A stretch of DNA of 64,000 nt, taken from positions 36,453 through 100,452 of the forward strand of contig CAYWKD010000006.1 of assembly GCA_964458705.1 (NCBI GenBank), in the 5' to 3' direction. The notes beneath the pieces were generated by a model that was not told the origin of the DNA, did no database searches, and worked only from the letters and a program-made list of their open reading frames with translations. Below are positions 25,453-34,698 of the stretch, one piece after another (positions within the stretch are counted from its first letter, which is position 1; every line of letters begins with the position of its first letter). Made by a program: the position numbers and the translations under genes. The DNA comes from JAAUTG01 sp964458705 (GTDB lineage: Bacteria > Bacteroidota > Bacteroidia > Chitinophagales > Saprospiraceae).

Positions 25453-27186
25453 TCACTCTACGTCTTGCTGTATAGCTTGCTCTGTGCGAGCCTTGATCAA
25501 CTCATGTCTTTTGCCCTCAAAATCATCAATGGCATCACTGACGTGCATAAAGTGATTTTGTGAGCCAATAAGTTCCATCAAGCCAGTTTTATATAAAATA
25601 TCTCGAACCGGGCCGATGGCATCGGCAAAGCAAAAGCGAATGCTTCGAGTATGTAGTAAGTCAATTATATCTTTCAAGATATGCACCCCACTTGAGTCGA
25701 TATCTGTAATAGAAGAAGCATCAATAATAAGACATTGCAACTTGGGACTATGTTGGTCTACTAGCTGTTCAATTTGTGCTCTGAAATATTCGGCATTGCC
25801 AAAATAAAGTTGTGAATCAAACCTAAAAATTAGTGCATTAGAAGGAGAACTAGCATTGGGAAATCGCTCTATATTTCTGAAATAATTAGACCCAGGTAGT
25901 TTGCCTAGCACTGCAAAGTTAGGCTTGGAATTTTGGTAGATAATTTGAGCCACAGAAAGTATAACTCCCGCCAGCACACCTTGTTGAATACCAACAGCGA
26001 GTGTGATAATAAAAGTTACGAGCAATGTCAAGAAATCTTTTCTATCATTTTGCCATAAATATTTAGCTTCTCTCAAGTCGATCAATCCTCCCACTGCCAT
26101 CACAATGATAGCAGCAAGAGTAGCTTTAGGCAAATAGAAAAATAATGGTGTCAAGAAAAGTAAAATAATGGCAATCAAAATAGCAGAAAAAATAGATGAA
26201 ATACCTGTTTTAGCACCAGCCTCATCATTTATAGCAGAACGTGTGAAACTCCCCGTTGTGGGAAAGGACTGGAAAAATGCTCCACCAACTTTACTAATAC
26301 CTAATGCAATCAGCTCTTGATCAGGAATAACTCGATAGCTCTTGTGTTTAGATGCAATAGTCTTAGCAATAGCCATAGACTCAATAAAGCTGATTAGACT
26401 AATGGCAAAAGCAACGGGCAGCAAGTCAATGAATGTCTGCATGGAAAATTTAGGAATCATAAAGGCTGGCAAACCGGCTGGTACTTCTCCTGCTGTGGCA
26501 ACTCCTTGAAGGTCTAGTCGAAAGCCCCAAACCAGTAAGGTAGAAATAACGACTACGATGAGTGCGTGTGGCAGTTTTTTATGAATGCGCTTGGTAATCA
26601 TCATGAGTAAAATGCCACCCACTCCAATAATGAAAGTTAACCAATTTGTATTTTGTACCTGCTCCACTGCTTGTAATAAAATGTAGTGTACTTTATTACT
26701 TCTTATCAAATCGAGACCTAGCAAATTTCCGAGTTGAGAAATAGCAATAATAAATGCAGCAGCAGAGGTGAAACCTGTTGTAACAGGATGTGAAAGGAAG
26801 TTAACCAAAAATCCTAAGCGAAAGACACCCAATAATATTTGAATAATACCAGCAATCAAAGCAGCAATAACAGCAAGTGCTATAAACTCTGATGACCCAA
26901 CCGCAGCAAATTGACCAATTCCTGCCATCACTAGCAATGACATCAGAGCAGTTGGACCTACTGACAGTTGTCGGGATGTTCCGAAAAAAGCATAAATCAA
27001 TAATGGTACAATTCCCGCATATAAGCCATAAATTGGAGGCAGACCTGCCAACAACGCATAAGCCATTCCTTGTGGAATCAGCATAATTGCAACCGTTAAG
27101 CCTGCTAATAGGTCGCTTTTGAAGTCGCTTTTTTTATACTGAGCCAGCCACTCCAGAAATGGAAAAAAGTCTTTCGCCCTAGACAT
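25453..27186 (-). CDS. SulP family inorganic anion transporter (copy 1)
   Basis: This 577-residue protein has about 10-14 membrane helices (residues 20-420) and a C-terminal STAS domain (about 440-550). SulP signatures include the N-terminal AGLTVAIMLIPQGMAYALLAGLPPIYGLYA and, in the STAS part, IDASSITDIDSSGVHILKDI. The family transports sulfate, bicarbonate, chloride or other anions. The substrate cannot be read here. It follows a close paralogue 39 bp downstream of it on the same strand, so the two form a tandem duplicate operon. No sulfate-assimilation or carbonic anhydrase genes flank it. Confidence 0.94.
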   Translation of the reverse strand: MSRAKDFFPFLEWLAQYKKSDFKSDLLAGLTVAIMLIPQGMAYALLAGLPPIYGLYAGIVPLLIYAFFGTSRQLSVGPTALMSLLVMAGIGQFAAVGSSEFIALAVIAALIAGIIQILLGVFRLGFLVNFLSHPVTTGFTSAAAFIIAISQLGNLLGLDLIRSNKVHYILLQAVEQVQNTNWLTFIIGVGGILLMMITKRIHKKLPHALIVVVISTLLVWGFRLDLQGVATAGEVPAGLPAFMIPKFSMQTFIDLLPVAFAISLISFIESMAIAKTIASKHKSYRVIPDQELIALGISKVGGAFFQSFPTTGSFTRSAINDEAGAKTGISSIFSAILIAIILLFLTPLFFYLPKATLAAIIVMAVGGLIDLREAKYLWQNDRKDFLTLLVTFIITLAVGIQQGVLAGVILSVAQIIYQNSKPNFAVLGKLPGSNYFRNIERFPNASSPSNALIFRFDSQLYFGNAEYFRAQIEQLVDQHSPKLQCLIIDASSITDIDSSGVHILKDIIDLLHTRSIRFCFADAIGPVRDILYKTGLMELIGSQNHFMHVSDAIDDFEGKRHELIKARTEQAIQQDVE

Positions 27187-27225
27187 ATTTAGCTGTATTA
27201 TATATTTAAAGTTTAAAAAACGTAT

Positions 27226-28950
27226 TTACTTTTCCAAATTATTCTGGATAGCGTACTTTTTAAATGACTTATATTCTTGTTGATCGAAAAAGTCCACAGC
27301 GTGCTGAGTACGCAAAAAGAAGTGATCTTTTCCTAGTTTATCAAATATATGAGTGCGCTTGAAAGCATCACGAACTTTTCCTTTGACACTAGCCATGAAA
27401 ATTTCAATTCCTCTGCTCTCGCAATCCTCAATAATATCTTTTAGCGCATGAATACCGCTACTATCAATACTATTGATGCTATTAGCATCCAAAATAATAG
27501 CTTTTAACTCCTCCCCTTTTTTGTCTATCAACTTTTGTAGGCGTTGCTCGAAATGTCCAATGTTAGCATAATACAAACGCGCATCAAATCGAACAATCAA
27601 GATGTCACTTCTCACCTCTAAATTATCAAAACGATTGATGTTTTTATAGTGTGGTGCATCTGGAATTTTACCCATCACAATCATATCAGGGCGAGTCGTC
27701 TTGTAAATAATTACACCTAAAGAAAGTAATGCACCAATCAAGATTCCTTCTTCGATCCCTAGAAATAAAGTACCTAAAAAAGTAGCTAACATCATCCAAA
27801 AATCTGAGCGATCGGCTGACCAGAGAAATTTCGCTTCCTTGAAGTCAATCAAACCAAATACAGCTACCATAATTACTGATGCTAGCACGGCTTTAGGTAA
27901 ATAGTAAAAAAGAGGCGTTAGAAAAAGTAAAGTCAAAGCAATTGTACCTGCACTAATAATAGCTGCTACTCCAGTCTTTGCACCTGCTTGGTCATTTACA
28001 GCAGTTCTTGAAAAGCCACCTGTAGTCGGAAAAGCCTGAAAAAACGAGCCTCCAATGTTAGCAACACCTAATGCAATCAACTCTTGATTAGAGTTGACTT
28101 TATAGTCTTTATGTCTCGATTGCATTGCCTTCGCTACCGCAATACTTTCCATGAAACCAATGAAGGAGATCGTCAATACAATTGGAATTAGCTGTTGAAT
28201 GATTTCTATATTCAAATCGGGCACTTGAAAATTAGGTAAACCGCTTGGTACTTCTCCTACAATTTTCACGCCATTCGCAGTCAATCCTAAACCCCAAACC
28301 ATTAATATTCCTAGTACTACAACAGCTAAAGGCCCTGGAACTGGAATTTTGAAGCGTCGAACAGCAAGAATCAAAGCAATACCAGCTAAACCAATAATTA
28401 CAGTGGGCAAATTTACACTTTGAATATTAACGATTGCATTACCAATGATTTCGTGAATATGATTGCTTCGAGGAATATCAATACCTAGTAGATGCTTTAA
28501 CTGGCTAAATCCAATTATCAACGCTGCTGCCGATGTGAATCCCGCAATAACGGGATGCGAGAGAAAATTAACTAGAAAGCCTAAGCGAAAAACGCCCATC
28601 ATTAATTGCATAATACCGACCAGTAAAGCAGTTAGAATAGCTAAGCTAATATACTCTGGAGACCCAACCTCTGCTAGAGTTCCAACACCTGCTGCAACCA
28701 ATAAAGAAATCATTGCTACGGGACCAACTGCCAACTGGCGAGACGTTCCAAAAATAGCATATAATAATAGGGGGATAATGGAAGCATACAAACCATAAAT
28801 AGGAGGCAAACCGGCAACCATAGCATAGGCCATTCCTTGTGGTATGAGCATGACGCCAACCGTTAAACCTGCACTAATGTCACCTTTTAAAAATGCTCGG
28901 TTGTAGTTTGGCAACCAATTTAGTATGGGGAGGAAGTTTCTTAAATTCAT
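27226..28950 (-). CDS. SulP family inorganic anion transporter (copy 2)
   Basis: I chose the ATG at 28950 (574 residues, MNLRNFLPIL); a TTG at 28983 would add 11 residues. The architecture equals its neighbour: SulP membrane domain with AGLTVGVMLIPQGMAYAMVAG and a C-terminal STAS domain with LDANSINSIDSSGIHALKDI. The two are clearly paralogous over their full length but differ at many positions, so the duplication is old. Distinct substrates or affinities are a reasonable inference. This is the first gene of the two-gene unit. Confidence 0.94.
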   Translation of the reverse strand: MNLRNFLPILNWLPNYNRAFLKGDISAGLTVGVMLIPQGMAYAMVAGLPPIYGLYASIIPLLLYAIFGTSRQLAVGPVAMISLLVAAGVGTLAEVGSPEYISLAILTALLVGIMQLMMGVFRLGFLVNFLSHPVIAGFTSAAALIIGFSQLKHLLGIDIPRSNHIHEIIGNAIVNIQSVNLPTVIIGLAGIALILAVRRFKIPVPGPLAVVVLGILMVWGLGLTANGVKIVGEVPSGLPNFQVPDLNIEIIQQLIPIVLTISFIGFMESIAVAKAMQSRHKDYKVNSNQELIALGVANIGGSFFQAFPTTGGFSRTAVNDQAGAKTGVAAIISAGTIALTLLFLTPLFYYLPKAVLASVIMVAVFGLIDFKEAKFLWSADRSDFWMMLATFLGTLFLGIEEGILIGALLSLGVIIYKTTRPDMIVMGKIPDAPHYKNINRFDNLEVRSDILIVRFDARLYYANIGHFEQRLQKLIDKKGEELKAIILDANSINSIDSSGIHALKDIIEDCESRGIEIFMASVKGKVRDAFKRTHIFDKLGKDHFFLRTQHAVDFFDQQEYKSFKKYAIQNNLEK

Positions 28951-29424
28951 TTTAACAAAGATTTTTCTGAGACCATGAAGCAAGTTATGATAAAGATTGA
29001 GGGGAAATATATTGAAACGCTAAGCCGCCCAAACAGCTATGAAATCTCTATTTTACCAACGGCATTGCAAAAATATGAACATTTTCTCATGTATTGTAGG
29101 TAATAGATCACAAAAGTCTGATACGAGACTACATATTACGATAGGCAGATAATATTGAGCATTCTTAAAGAGGATAAAATAAAACTGATTTTTTAAAATT
29201 TTAATTTAGAAATTGAAACTTTTTCTTCTAGCTTTAGTATAAAGTGCGAACATAGGGAGTAAATTAAAACAACAACACAGTACATTAATCAGTAATGTGT
29301 TACAGGGAATTTTACCATTTCCTCAATTATTCTTACCACTTCCTCAATTGAGATCAAGTTGCCAAGTAAGTGTTGGACATTTAAGTAATTTTAAGTATCG
29401 GTACATCTTAACCAACACAAACAC
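28951..29424. other. Intergenic region between the SulP operon and the TPR gene
   Basis: This 474-base region separates divergently transcribed genes. It is AT-rich and carries only short unlikely reading frames (the longest I noted is 37 codons from 29021-29040 onward). It contains the 21-base-period direct repeat at 29312-29349. I found no full TTG-TAnnTTTG promoter, though both flanking genes must start here. Confidence 0.6.
29312..29349. repeat. Pair of 17-base direct repeats upstream of the TPR gene
   Basis: TTACCATTTCCTCAATT (29312-29328) and TTACCACTTCCTCAATT (29333-29349) differ at one base and have a period of 21 bases, two helical turns. The spacing puts both on the same DNA face, as for a regulator binding cooperatively. 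They end 75 bases before the TPR gene ATG. Confidence 0.7.
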
Positions 29425-30831
29425 ATGAAGTATAGAGAATTTTACAACTCACCAATTATAAATAACCTTGTTACAGAATACGAATCTATAGTAGAGAAAG
29501 GCTCTATGAAATACTATGAAGAGTCAGATTTTCTTCAGCTAGTGGATTATTATGAGCAGGAAACCATGCGAACTCGAGCAATAGAAGTCCTCGATCAAGC
29601 TATCAGTTGTCACCCTTACTCAGTAAGCCTGTTCATTAAAAAAGCAAAATTGCTGATGGATGAGCATCAACAAATAAACGCTATACAAATATTAGATCAA
29701 GCGGCGTTGCTATCTCCTGATGACATCAACTTGGATTTACTAAAGGTAAAAGCAATCGCTTTACTCGGCAATACACAAGAAGCATTATCTTTAGTGGCTT
29801 CCCTAAAGGAGGTGGGCGACTCAGAGATATTAAGTAACATTTATGTTGTTGAAAGTATTATTTATGAACAATTGGAGTGGCACGATGAAATGTTCTATGC
29901 ACTCAAAAATGCGTTAGAACTGAAAGCGGATAACGAAGACGCTTTAGAAAGAATCTGGCTTTGTGTAGAATTGTCAAAAAAGTACAAGGAGAGTATAGAA
30001 TTACATCTTAGAGTGGTAGATAATGATCCGTATTCGAAAATGGCTTGGTATAATTTAGGTCATGCTTATGCTTATTTAGGTCAATATGCTGAAGCTGCAG
30101 AGGCTTATGAATATGCTTATTTAATTGATGACCAATTCGAGTTTGCTTACAGAGATTGTGCAGAGGTGCTTTTTATGCTTCAATATTACGATCAAGCATT
30201 ACATTGCTATGAGGAAATACTGGAACAATTTGAACCAGATGCAGATTTATATATGAGAATCGGGCAATGCTATTTTCATTTAAACAGTATAAAAAAAGCG
30301 CGCCATTATTTAACTCATTCTATTTTACTTGACCCGCTGAATGATGAAGTACTCTATCACATCGGCATCTCTTTTTCTAAAGAAGGGGAATGGCGTAATG
30401 CTATTTCATTTTACGAAAAAGCAATAGAGATAGAAGATCGCAGGGAAGAATACTGGTCAGCCTTAGGTGAAGCACACTGCCAACTCAAGGAATGGATAGT
30501 AGCGGAAGAGTGCTTTCAAGAGGCAACAGAAATTGCGCCAGAGCAATCCAAGTATTGGTTTCAATATGCACAATTTTTGATCCAACAGGGGAAAGAAAAT
30601 GAAGCGTTCTTACTGCTTGAAGAAGCGCAAGACTATTCCGTGGGAGCGGAATTGATCTATTGCCAAGCAGCTTGTTCATTTGCAACAAATCAAAACACAC
30701 AAGGATTAAATCTACTTCAAATAGCTCTGGAAGAAGAAATAGAACAATACCAAATCATATTTGACCTTATGCCTCATCTGCTTCAAGATGAAAAAGTGAA
30801 GGCTTTAATTGCCTATTACCTTGAAGCATAA
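29425..30831 (+). CDS. Tetratricopeptide repeat protein
   Basis: This 468-residue soluble protein is almost entirely TPR or TPR-like helices from about residue 35 to 430. Clear repeats include SKMAWYNLGHAYAYLGQYAEAAEAYEYA, ADLYMRIGQCYFHLNSIKKARHYL, NDEVLYHIGISFSKEGEWRNAISFYEKA and EEYWSALGEAHCQLKEWIVAEECFQEA. It has no signal peptide, so it is cytoplasmic, and acts as a protein-binding scaffold of unknown partner. It is acidic overall. It stands alone with a strong terminator downstream and a repeat pair upstream. Confidence 0.92.
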   Translation: MKYREFYNSPIINNLVTEYESIVEKGSMKYYEESDFLQLVDYYEQETMRTRAIEVLDQAISCHPYSVSLFIKKAKLLMDEHQQINAIQILDQAALLSPDDINLDLLKVKAIALLGNTQEALSLVASLKEVGDSEILSNIYVVESIIYEQLEWHDEMFYALKNALELKADNEDALERIWLCVELSKKYKESIELHLRVVDNDPYSKMAWYNLGHAYAYLGQYAEAAEAYEYAYLIDDQFEFAYRDCAEVLFMLQYYDQALHCYEEILEQFEPDADLYMRIGQCYFHLNSIKKARHYLTHSILLDPLNDEVLYHIGISFSKEGEWRNAISFYEKAIEIEDRREEYWSALGEAHCQLKEWIVAEECFQEATEIAPEQSKYWFQYAQFLIQQGKENEAFLLLEEAQDYSVGAELIYCQAACSFATNQNTQGLNLLQIALEEEIEQYQIIFDLMPHLLQDEKVKALIAYYLEA

Positions 30832-30864
30832 ATAACAATATGGTGTTCATACCCACCGACACCC

Positions 30865-30898
30865 AGTCGTTTGAGCGTTTGCTTAAACGACTTTTTTT
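30865..30898 (+). terminator. Rho-independent terminator after the TPR gene
   Basis: AGTCGTTTGAGC and GCTTAAACGACT form a 12-base-pair stem (one G-T pair) around a GTTT loop at 30865-30892, followed by a run of seven T. It lies 33 bases after the TPR stop and touches the end of the convergent permease gene. Confidence 0.88.
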
Positions 30899-32207
30899 AT
30901 AATACTTGATTGAGTAGCAAACATCCTACCAAGCCGACAAGCGAGACGATAGTTTCCATCACGGTCCAAGAACGTAGCGTTTGTCCAATCGTCAAGTTGA
31001 AATATTCTTTGAACATCCAAAAACCTGTATCATTCACCTGAGAGCAAGTCAAACTTCCTGCACCTGTTGCAAGTACTAATAGTTCAGCATTCACATCAGT
31101 TGTGCCAATTAGTGGAGCTGCAATACCCGCAGCCGTCAACGCAGCTACCGTAGCCGAACCTAAAGCAATACGCAATGCTGCTGCAATTAACCATGCCAAT
31201 AATAGAGGAGAAATAGCTATGCCTTCAAAGGCTTTTATGATGTAGTTACTAATGCCGCTATCAATCAATACTTGCTTAAACGCACCACCCCCAGCAATAA
31301 TTAGCATAATCATCGCAATCGCTTTTACAGATTGGCTGAGTTTATCCATGATTTCTTCCATAGGTTTGCCCAAACCATATCCTAAGGTGTAAATTGCAAA
31401 TAGCACTGCAATCAATAAAGCAATAATTGGATCACCCAAAAATGAAAGTATTTTAGAAAGCAGTGAGATAGAATCTAAGTATAGTTTTGAAATGGCAGCA
31501 GCAGCCATCAGCAGCACAGGCAAGAGTGCTGTAAAAACACTGATGCCAAAACTTGGTAATTGATCTGGCACTTTGATGTCAATAATATCCTTCGGAAATG
31601 GCGTATGAAATTCTTTAAACGTCCGCCCAAAAGCCAAACCTGCTATTAATACAGTAGGAATAGCAATTATAATACCGTATAGTAAAGTTAGTGACATATC
31701 TGCTCCGTAGATATCCGCAATAGCTGTAGGAGCAGGATGAGGCGGTAAGAATCCATGCGTTACAGACAGTGCAGAGATCATGGGAATACCAACATACAAT
31801 AGCGGTAGCTTAGTAGAGGCTGCAATCGCAAAAATAATGGGAATAAGCATAATGAAGCCCACATTGTAAAAAATAGGAATACCTACTATAAAACCAGCAA
31901 TGATCGCAGCCAATTGAATGTATTTTAAACCAAACTGAGCAATCAGTACTTGCGTAATGCGGTGAGCTGCACCACTTTCCGCAATGAGTGCTCCTAACAT
32001 AGCTCCAAATCCCAAGACAAGTGCGAGATAGCCCAATGTACCCCTTACCCCACTTTTGATTGAATCAATCACGGCAGTTATTTCCATTCCCTGTGCAACT
32101 CCTACGCCCAATGCTACTAAAATCAATGCGATGAAAGTATTGAATCGAAAGTACATAATGAGCGTCAGTAAAGCGATTACACTCAACAAAACAATAATAA
32201 TTGGCAT
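30897..32207 (-). CDS. GntP-type gluconate:proton symporter family permease
   Basis: This 436-residue membrane protein has about 12 hydrophobic helices and fits the gluconate transporter family. Conserved segments include GFGAMLGALIAESGAAHRI near residue 65, MISALSVTHGFLPPHPAPTAIADIYGAD near 142-170, and LATGAGSLTCSQVNDTGFWMFKEYF near the C-terminus. The family imports gluconate and related sugar acids with protons. No gluconate kinase or sugar-acid catabolic gene is adjacent, so the substrate stays uncertain. It is divergent from the Nramp-like gene with 83 bp between starts. Confidence 0.92.
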   Translation of the reverse strand: MPIIIVLLSVIALLTLIMYFRFNTFIALILVALGVGVAQGMEITAVIDSIKSGVRGTLGYLALVLGFGAMLGALIAESGAAHRITQVLIAQFGLKYIQLAAIIAGFIVGIPIFYNVGFIMLIPIIFAIAASTKLPLLYVGIPMISALSVTHGFLPPHPAPTAIADIYGADMSLTLLYGIIIAIPTVLIAGLAFGRTFKEFHTPFPKDIIDIKVPDQLPSFGISVFTALLPVLLMAAAAISKLYLDSISLLSKILSFLGDPIIALLIAVLFAIYTLGYGLGKPMEEIMDKLSQSVKAIAMIMLIIAGGGAFKQVLIDSGISNYIIKAFEGIAISPLLLAWLIAAALRIALGSATVAALTAAGIAAPLIGTTDVNAELLVLATGAGSLTCSQVNDTGFWMFKEYFNLTIGQTLRSWTVMETIVSLVGLVGCLLLNQVL

Positions 32208-32290
32208 AGATAAATTGGTTATTTCAACCGAAAGTATAAATAAATTTTGGATTCTATTAAATTTGTTGGTAAATCAACATAGTTACTGGG

Positions 32291-33598
32291 ATGGCAAAGC
32301 GTATTTCTATTGGTCGTGGTGCTTCAAACATACTCTTTTGGTCGTTAGTCTCTGCTGCTTTTATCGGTCCCAGTACAGTAACCATAGCCGCCAGTGCAGG
32401 TGCAGCCTTCCATCTATCCTTGCTATGGGCATTATTTTTTTCGACCATTGTTACGATTGTTTTACAAGAAGCAGCAGCTAGAATTACCATTGCCTCAGGA
32501 AAGTCATTAGGTGAAGTCATATCGCTAAAATATCCTGATGAATTGGGAGATAGCATTAAAACCATTTTGTTTCTAGCTGTTGCTTTTGGTTGTGCAGCTT
32601 ATCAAACAGGTAACTTGCTCGGGGCAGTGGCAGGACTTCAACTTTTGATGGATGTAAACCCTAGAATTATTTTATCTATCGTCGGATTGGTGTGTGCTGG
32701 TATTTTGCTAATCGGAAATATTGAGATCATTGCTCGCCTATTGGGAACAATCGTAATATTAATGGGCATTCTATTTATTTATGTAGCCCAACAAACAGAT
32801 GTTCAATTCTATAATATACTGGAATCAGCTCTATTACCTACCTTTCCCGAAAATACTCTACTACTTATCATTAGTTTAATTGGCACAACTATTGTGCCTT
32901 ATAACCTCTTTCTCGCCTCTGGCATTAGCAAGGGGCAAAGCATTTCAGAAATGCGCTGGGGTATCTCTATTGCTGTTTTGTTAGGTGGGCTATTTTGTAT
33001 GGCAATCTTAATTGCAGGTACAGTAGTAACGGGCGATTTCTCTCTTGAAAATCTCGCTAGTGCGCTTGGAAAGCAATCAGCTCAGTGGACTGCCATGTTA
33101 TTTGGATTTGGACTATTTGCCGCAGGTATTAGTTCTTCCATAACAGCTCCACTTGCTGCCGCCATCACTGCCCAAAGTGTCTATCAGCAATCAACAAAAA
33201 ACTGGTCTCCTCAAAGTCTATATTTTAGACTAGTATGGGGTATCGTTTTGGGAATAGGATTACTATTTTCACTGCTCGATATAAAACCTATTCCAGCCAT
33301 CATTATTGCTCAAGCCATTAATGGCGCTTTGCTACCTATCATCGCTATATTTTCGCTATCAATTGTAAATGATATTCGTTTGTTTCCAGATGGCTATACC
33401 AATTCTTTCATTTTTAACTTACTTATGCTCGTCGTAGTCAGTGTTGCCTGTTTTTTGGGTCTCTACAACCTATTTAAAGCATTCTCCCAAGTAATTGCAG
33501 TAGATATATCAACTTATCAGGCACTAATAGGCATTGGTGTATTAACTCTAGGTCTCTCAATTTGGGTAATTCAAAGGATTTTAATCTCAAGGAAGTAA
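32291..33598 (+). CDS. Nramp-related transporter with non-canonical metal site
   Basis: This 435-residue protein has about 11 helices with the LeuT-type Nramp arrangement. In TM1 the canonical DPGN is GPST (residues 26-29), and in TM6 the canonical MPHN is VPYN (202-205). The metal-ligating Asp, Asn and Met of manganese/iron Nramps are therefore all absent. Such relatives are annotated as Nramp, but probably move another ion, for example magnesium, or use a different mechanism. A -7 box TAAATTTG (32258-32265) lies 25 bases before the ATG. The protein is complete. Confidence 0.85.
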   Translation: MAKRISIGRGASNILFWSLVSAAFIGPSTVTIAASAGAAFHLSLLWALFFSTIVTIVLQEAAARITIASGKSLGEVISLKYPDELGDSIKTILFLAVAFGCAAYQTGNLLGAVAGLQLLMDVNPRIILSIVGLVCAGILLIGNIEIIARLLGTIVILMGILFIYVAQQTDVQFYNILESALLPTFPENTLLLIISLIGTTIVPYNLFLASGISKGQSISEMRWGISIAVLLGGLFCMAILIAGTVVTGDFSLENLASALGKQSAQWTAMLFGFGLFAAGISSSITAPLAAAITAQSVYQQSTKNWSPQSLYFRLVWGIVLGIGLLFSLLDIKPIPAIIIAQAINGALLPIIAIFSLSIVNDIRLFPDGYTNSFIFNLLMLVVVSVACFLGLYNLFKAFSQVIAVDISTYQALIGIGVLTLGLSIWVIQRILISRK

Positions 33599-33775
33599 AA
33601 GACACCGATTTAATCATAAAACTTTACTTCTGATTAGTAATAAGTAGTTGCTCTTTTATTTTTCTTATAGTAATCACTAAGTAGAAACATTTAGTACTTT
33701 TTTTTAGAAACTTATTGTGTTTTAAAATTATTTGTTTTATATTGCAGTCGTATTAGTCAACAAATAATAGAAGTT

Positions 33776-34501
33776 ATGATTGGTTCGGACAGACTAGAAT
33801 TGAATAAAAGATTCATCGAAGTATTTGAAATGTTAGAAGAACGCGGTGAAATCGTCAAAAACGACCGAAGCGGACTTGGCATGGGAGATTTCGCTGAAAA
33901 AATACTTGGAAATAGAGCTTATGGACATATTGTTAGGGCTTTTTTGAATGAAGACGACAAGCGAGTTATTGATTATAAACATGCTAGAAACTTATGTAGA
34001 GAGTATGGTGTGAATGAATCCTACATGATTGATGGAGTGGGCACCCCATTTGGCATGGAGTTACCGAAGCACTATCAAGATAGCAACATAGCCACAGGAA
34101 ACATACTTTTTACTACAACGGAAGCCTTTGCTGGTACAGCTATTGATGCAGGTGTCGCCAGAGAAGAAGTTAATTACTTTTCCTTTCCAGGTCTTAACGG
34201 CAGTGGACTAGTCGCTTTTCCCATTAATGGTAATAGTATGGAACCTGTTATCTTGGACGGAGATATGGTGATTTGCAGAGCAATCAACACTTTATCTGAT
34301 ATTCAAGATAATAAAATATATGCTATAAAAAGTAATGGCTCTGTTTGGATAAAATACATTCAAAAGATAGAAAACGAACGAGGAAGTGTAAGGAAACTGA
34401 GATTAATTTCAGCTAATCATCTCGAATATGATCCTTTTGTAGAAGAGGTCAGTGAACACATGAGAATCTACAAAGTCATCAGAAGAATAAGTAACCTTTA
34501 A
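33776..34501 (+). CDS. S24/LexA-like transcriptional regulator
   Basis: This 241-residue protein has an N-terminal helical DNA-binding region (about 8-85; GMGDFAEKILGNRAYGHIVRAF reads as an HTH segment) and a C-terminal S24 peptidase-like domain. The catalytic Ser is in GNSMEPVILDGD (Ser154) and the Lys in WIKYI (Lys193). I see no clear Ala-Gly or Cys-Gly cleavage bond between the domains, so it may not self-cleave. Bacteroidota carry many such regulators as stress or phage-repressor-like factors. There are no phage genes nearby, so it is probably a host regulator. Confidence 0.85.
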   Translation: MIGSDRLELNKRFIEVFEMLEERGEIVKNDRSGLGMGDFAEKILGNRAYGHIVRAFLNEDDKRVIDYKHARNLCREYGVNESYMIDGVGTPFGMELPKHYQDSNIATGNILFTTTEAFAGTAIDAGVAREEVNYFSFPGLNGSGLVAFPINGNSMEPVILDGDMVICRAINTLSDIQDNKIYAIKSNGSVWIKYIQKIENERGSVRKLRLISANHLEYDPFVEEVSEHMRIYKVIRRISNL

Positions 34502-34566
34502 ACATTTTGTATAAACAAATTGGTAAGATAGCCTTTCAATAGTTATGGTTAGCACATAATAACAAA

Positions 34567-34606
34567 GTACAGCTACTTATCTTGTTTTTCTGACAAGTAA
34601 CTGTAC
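34567..34606. other. Imperfect hairpin in the S24-Nfu intergenic region
   Basis: GTACAGCTACTT (34567-34578) pairs with AAGTAACTGTAC (34595-34606) with one mismatch, and CTTGT with ACAAG can add an inner stem. No T-run follows on either strand, so it does not look like an intrinsic terminator. It may be an operator or an RNA structure. Confidence 0.4.
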
Positions 34607-34655
34607 CTATCCAACAAGAATTTTATCCTGCTGTTTTTGATATTGATATTTTGTA

Positions 34656-34686
34656 ACTCCCTTGCTTTTGCTTGGGAGTCTTTTTA
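34656..34686 (+). terminator. Rho-independent terminator downstream of the S24 regulator
   Basis: ACTCCC (34656-34661) and GGGAGT (34674-34679) form a 6-base-pair stem with a 12-base loop, followed by CTTTTTAG. It lies between two convergent genes. Confidence 0.65.
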
Positions 34687-34698
34687 GTTTTATTCAAC

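Noticed and set aside
29039..29152. 37-codon frame upstream of the TPR gene
   Set aside because: No conserved character, basic and irregular composition; probably chance.
32056..32481. 141-residue frame overlapping the permease and Nramp starts
   Set aside because: It runs antisense to the permease and out of frame with the Nramp gene, both of which have clear family matches.
33776..34501. S24 protein as a prophage repressor
   Set aside because: No phage genes are adjacent; the region has only housekeeping and transport genes.
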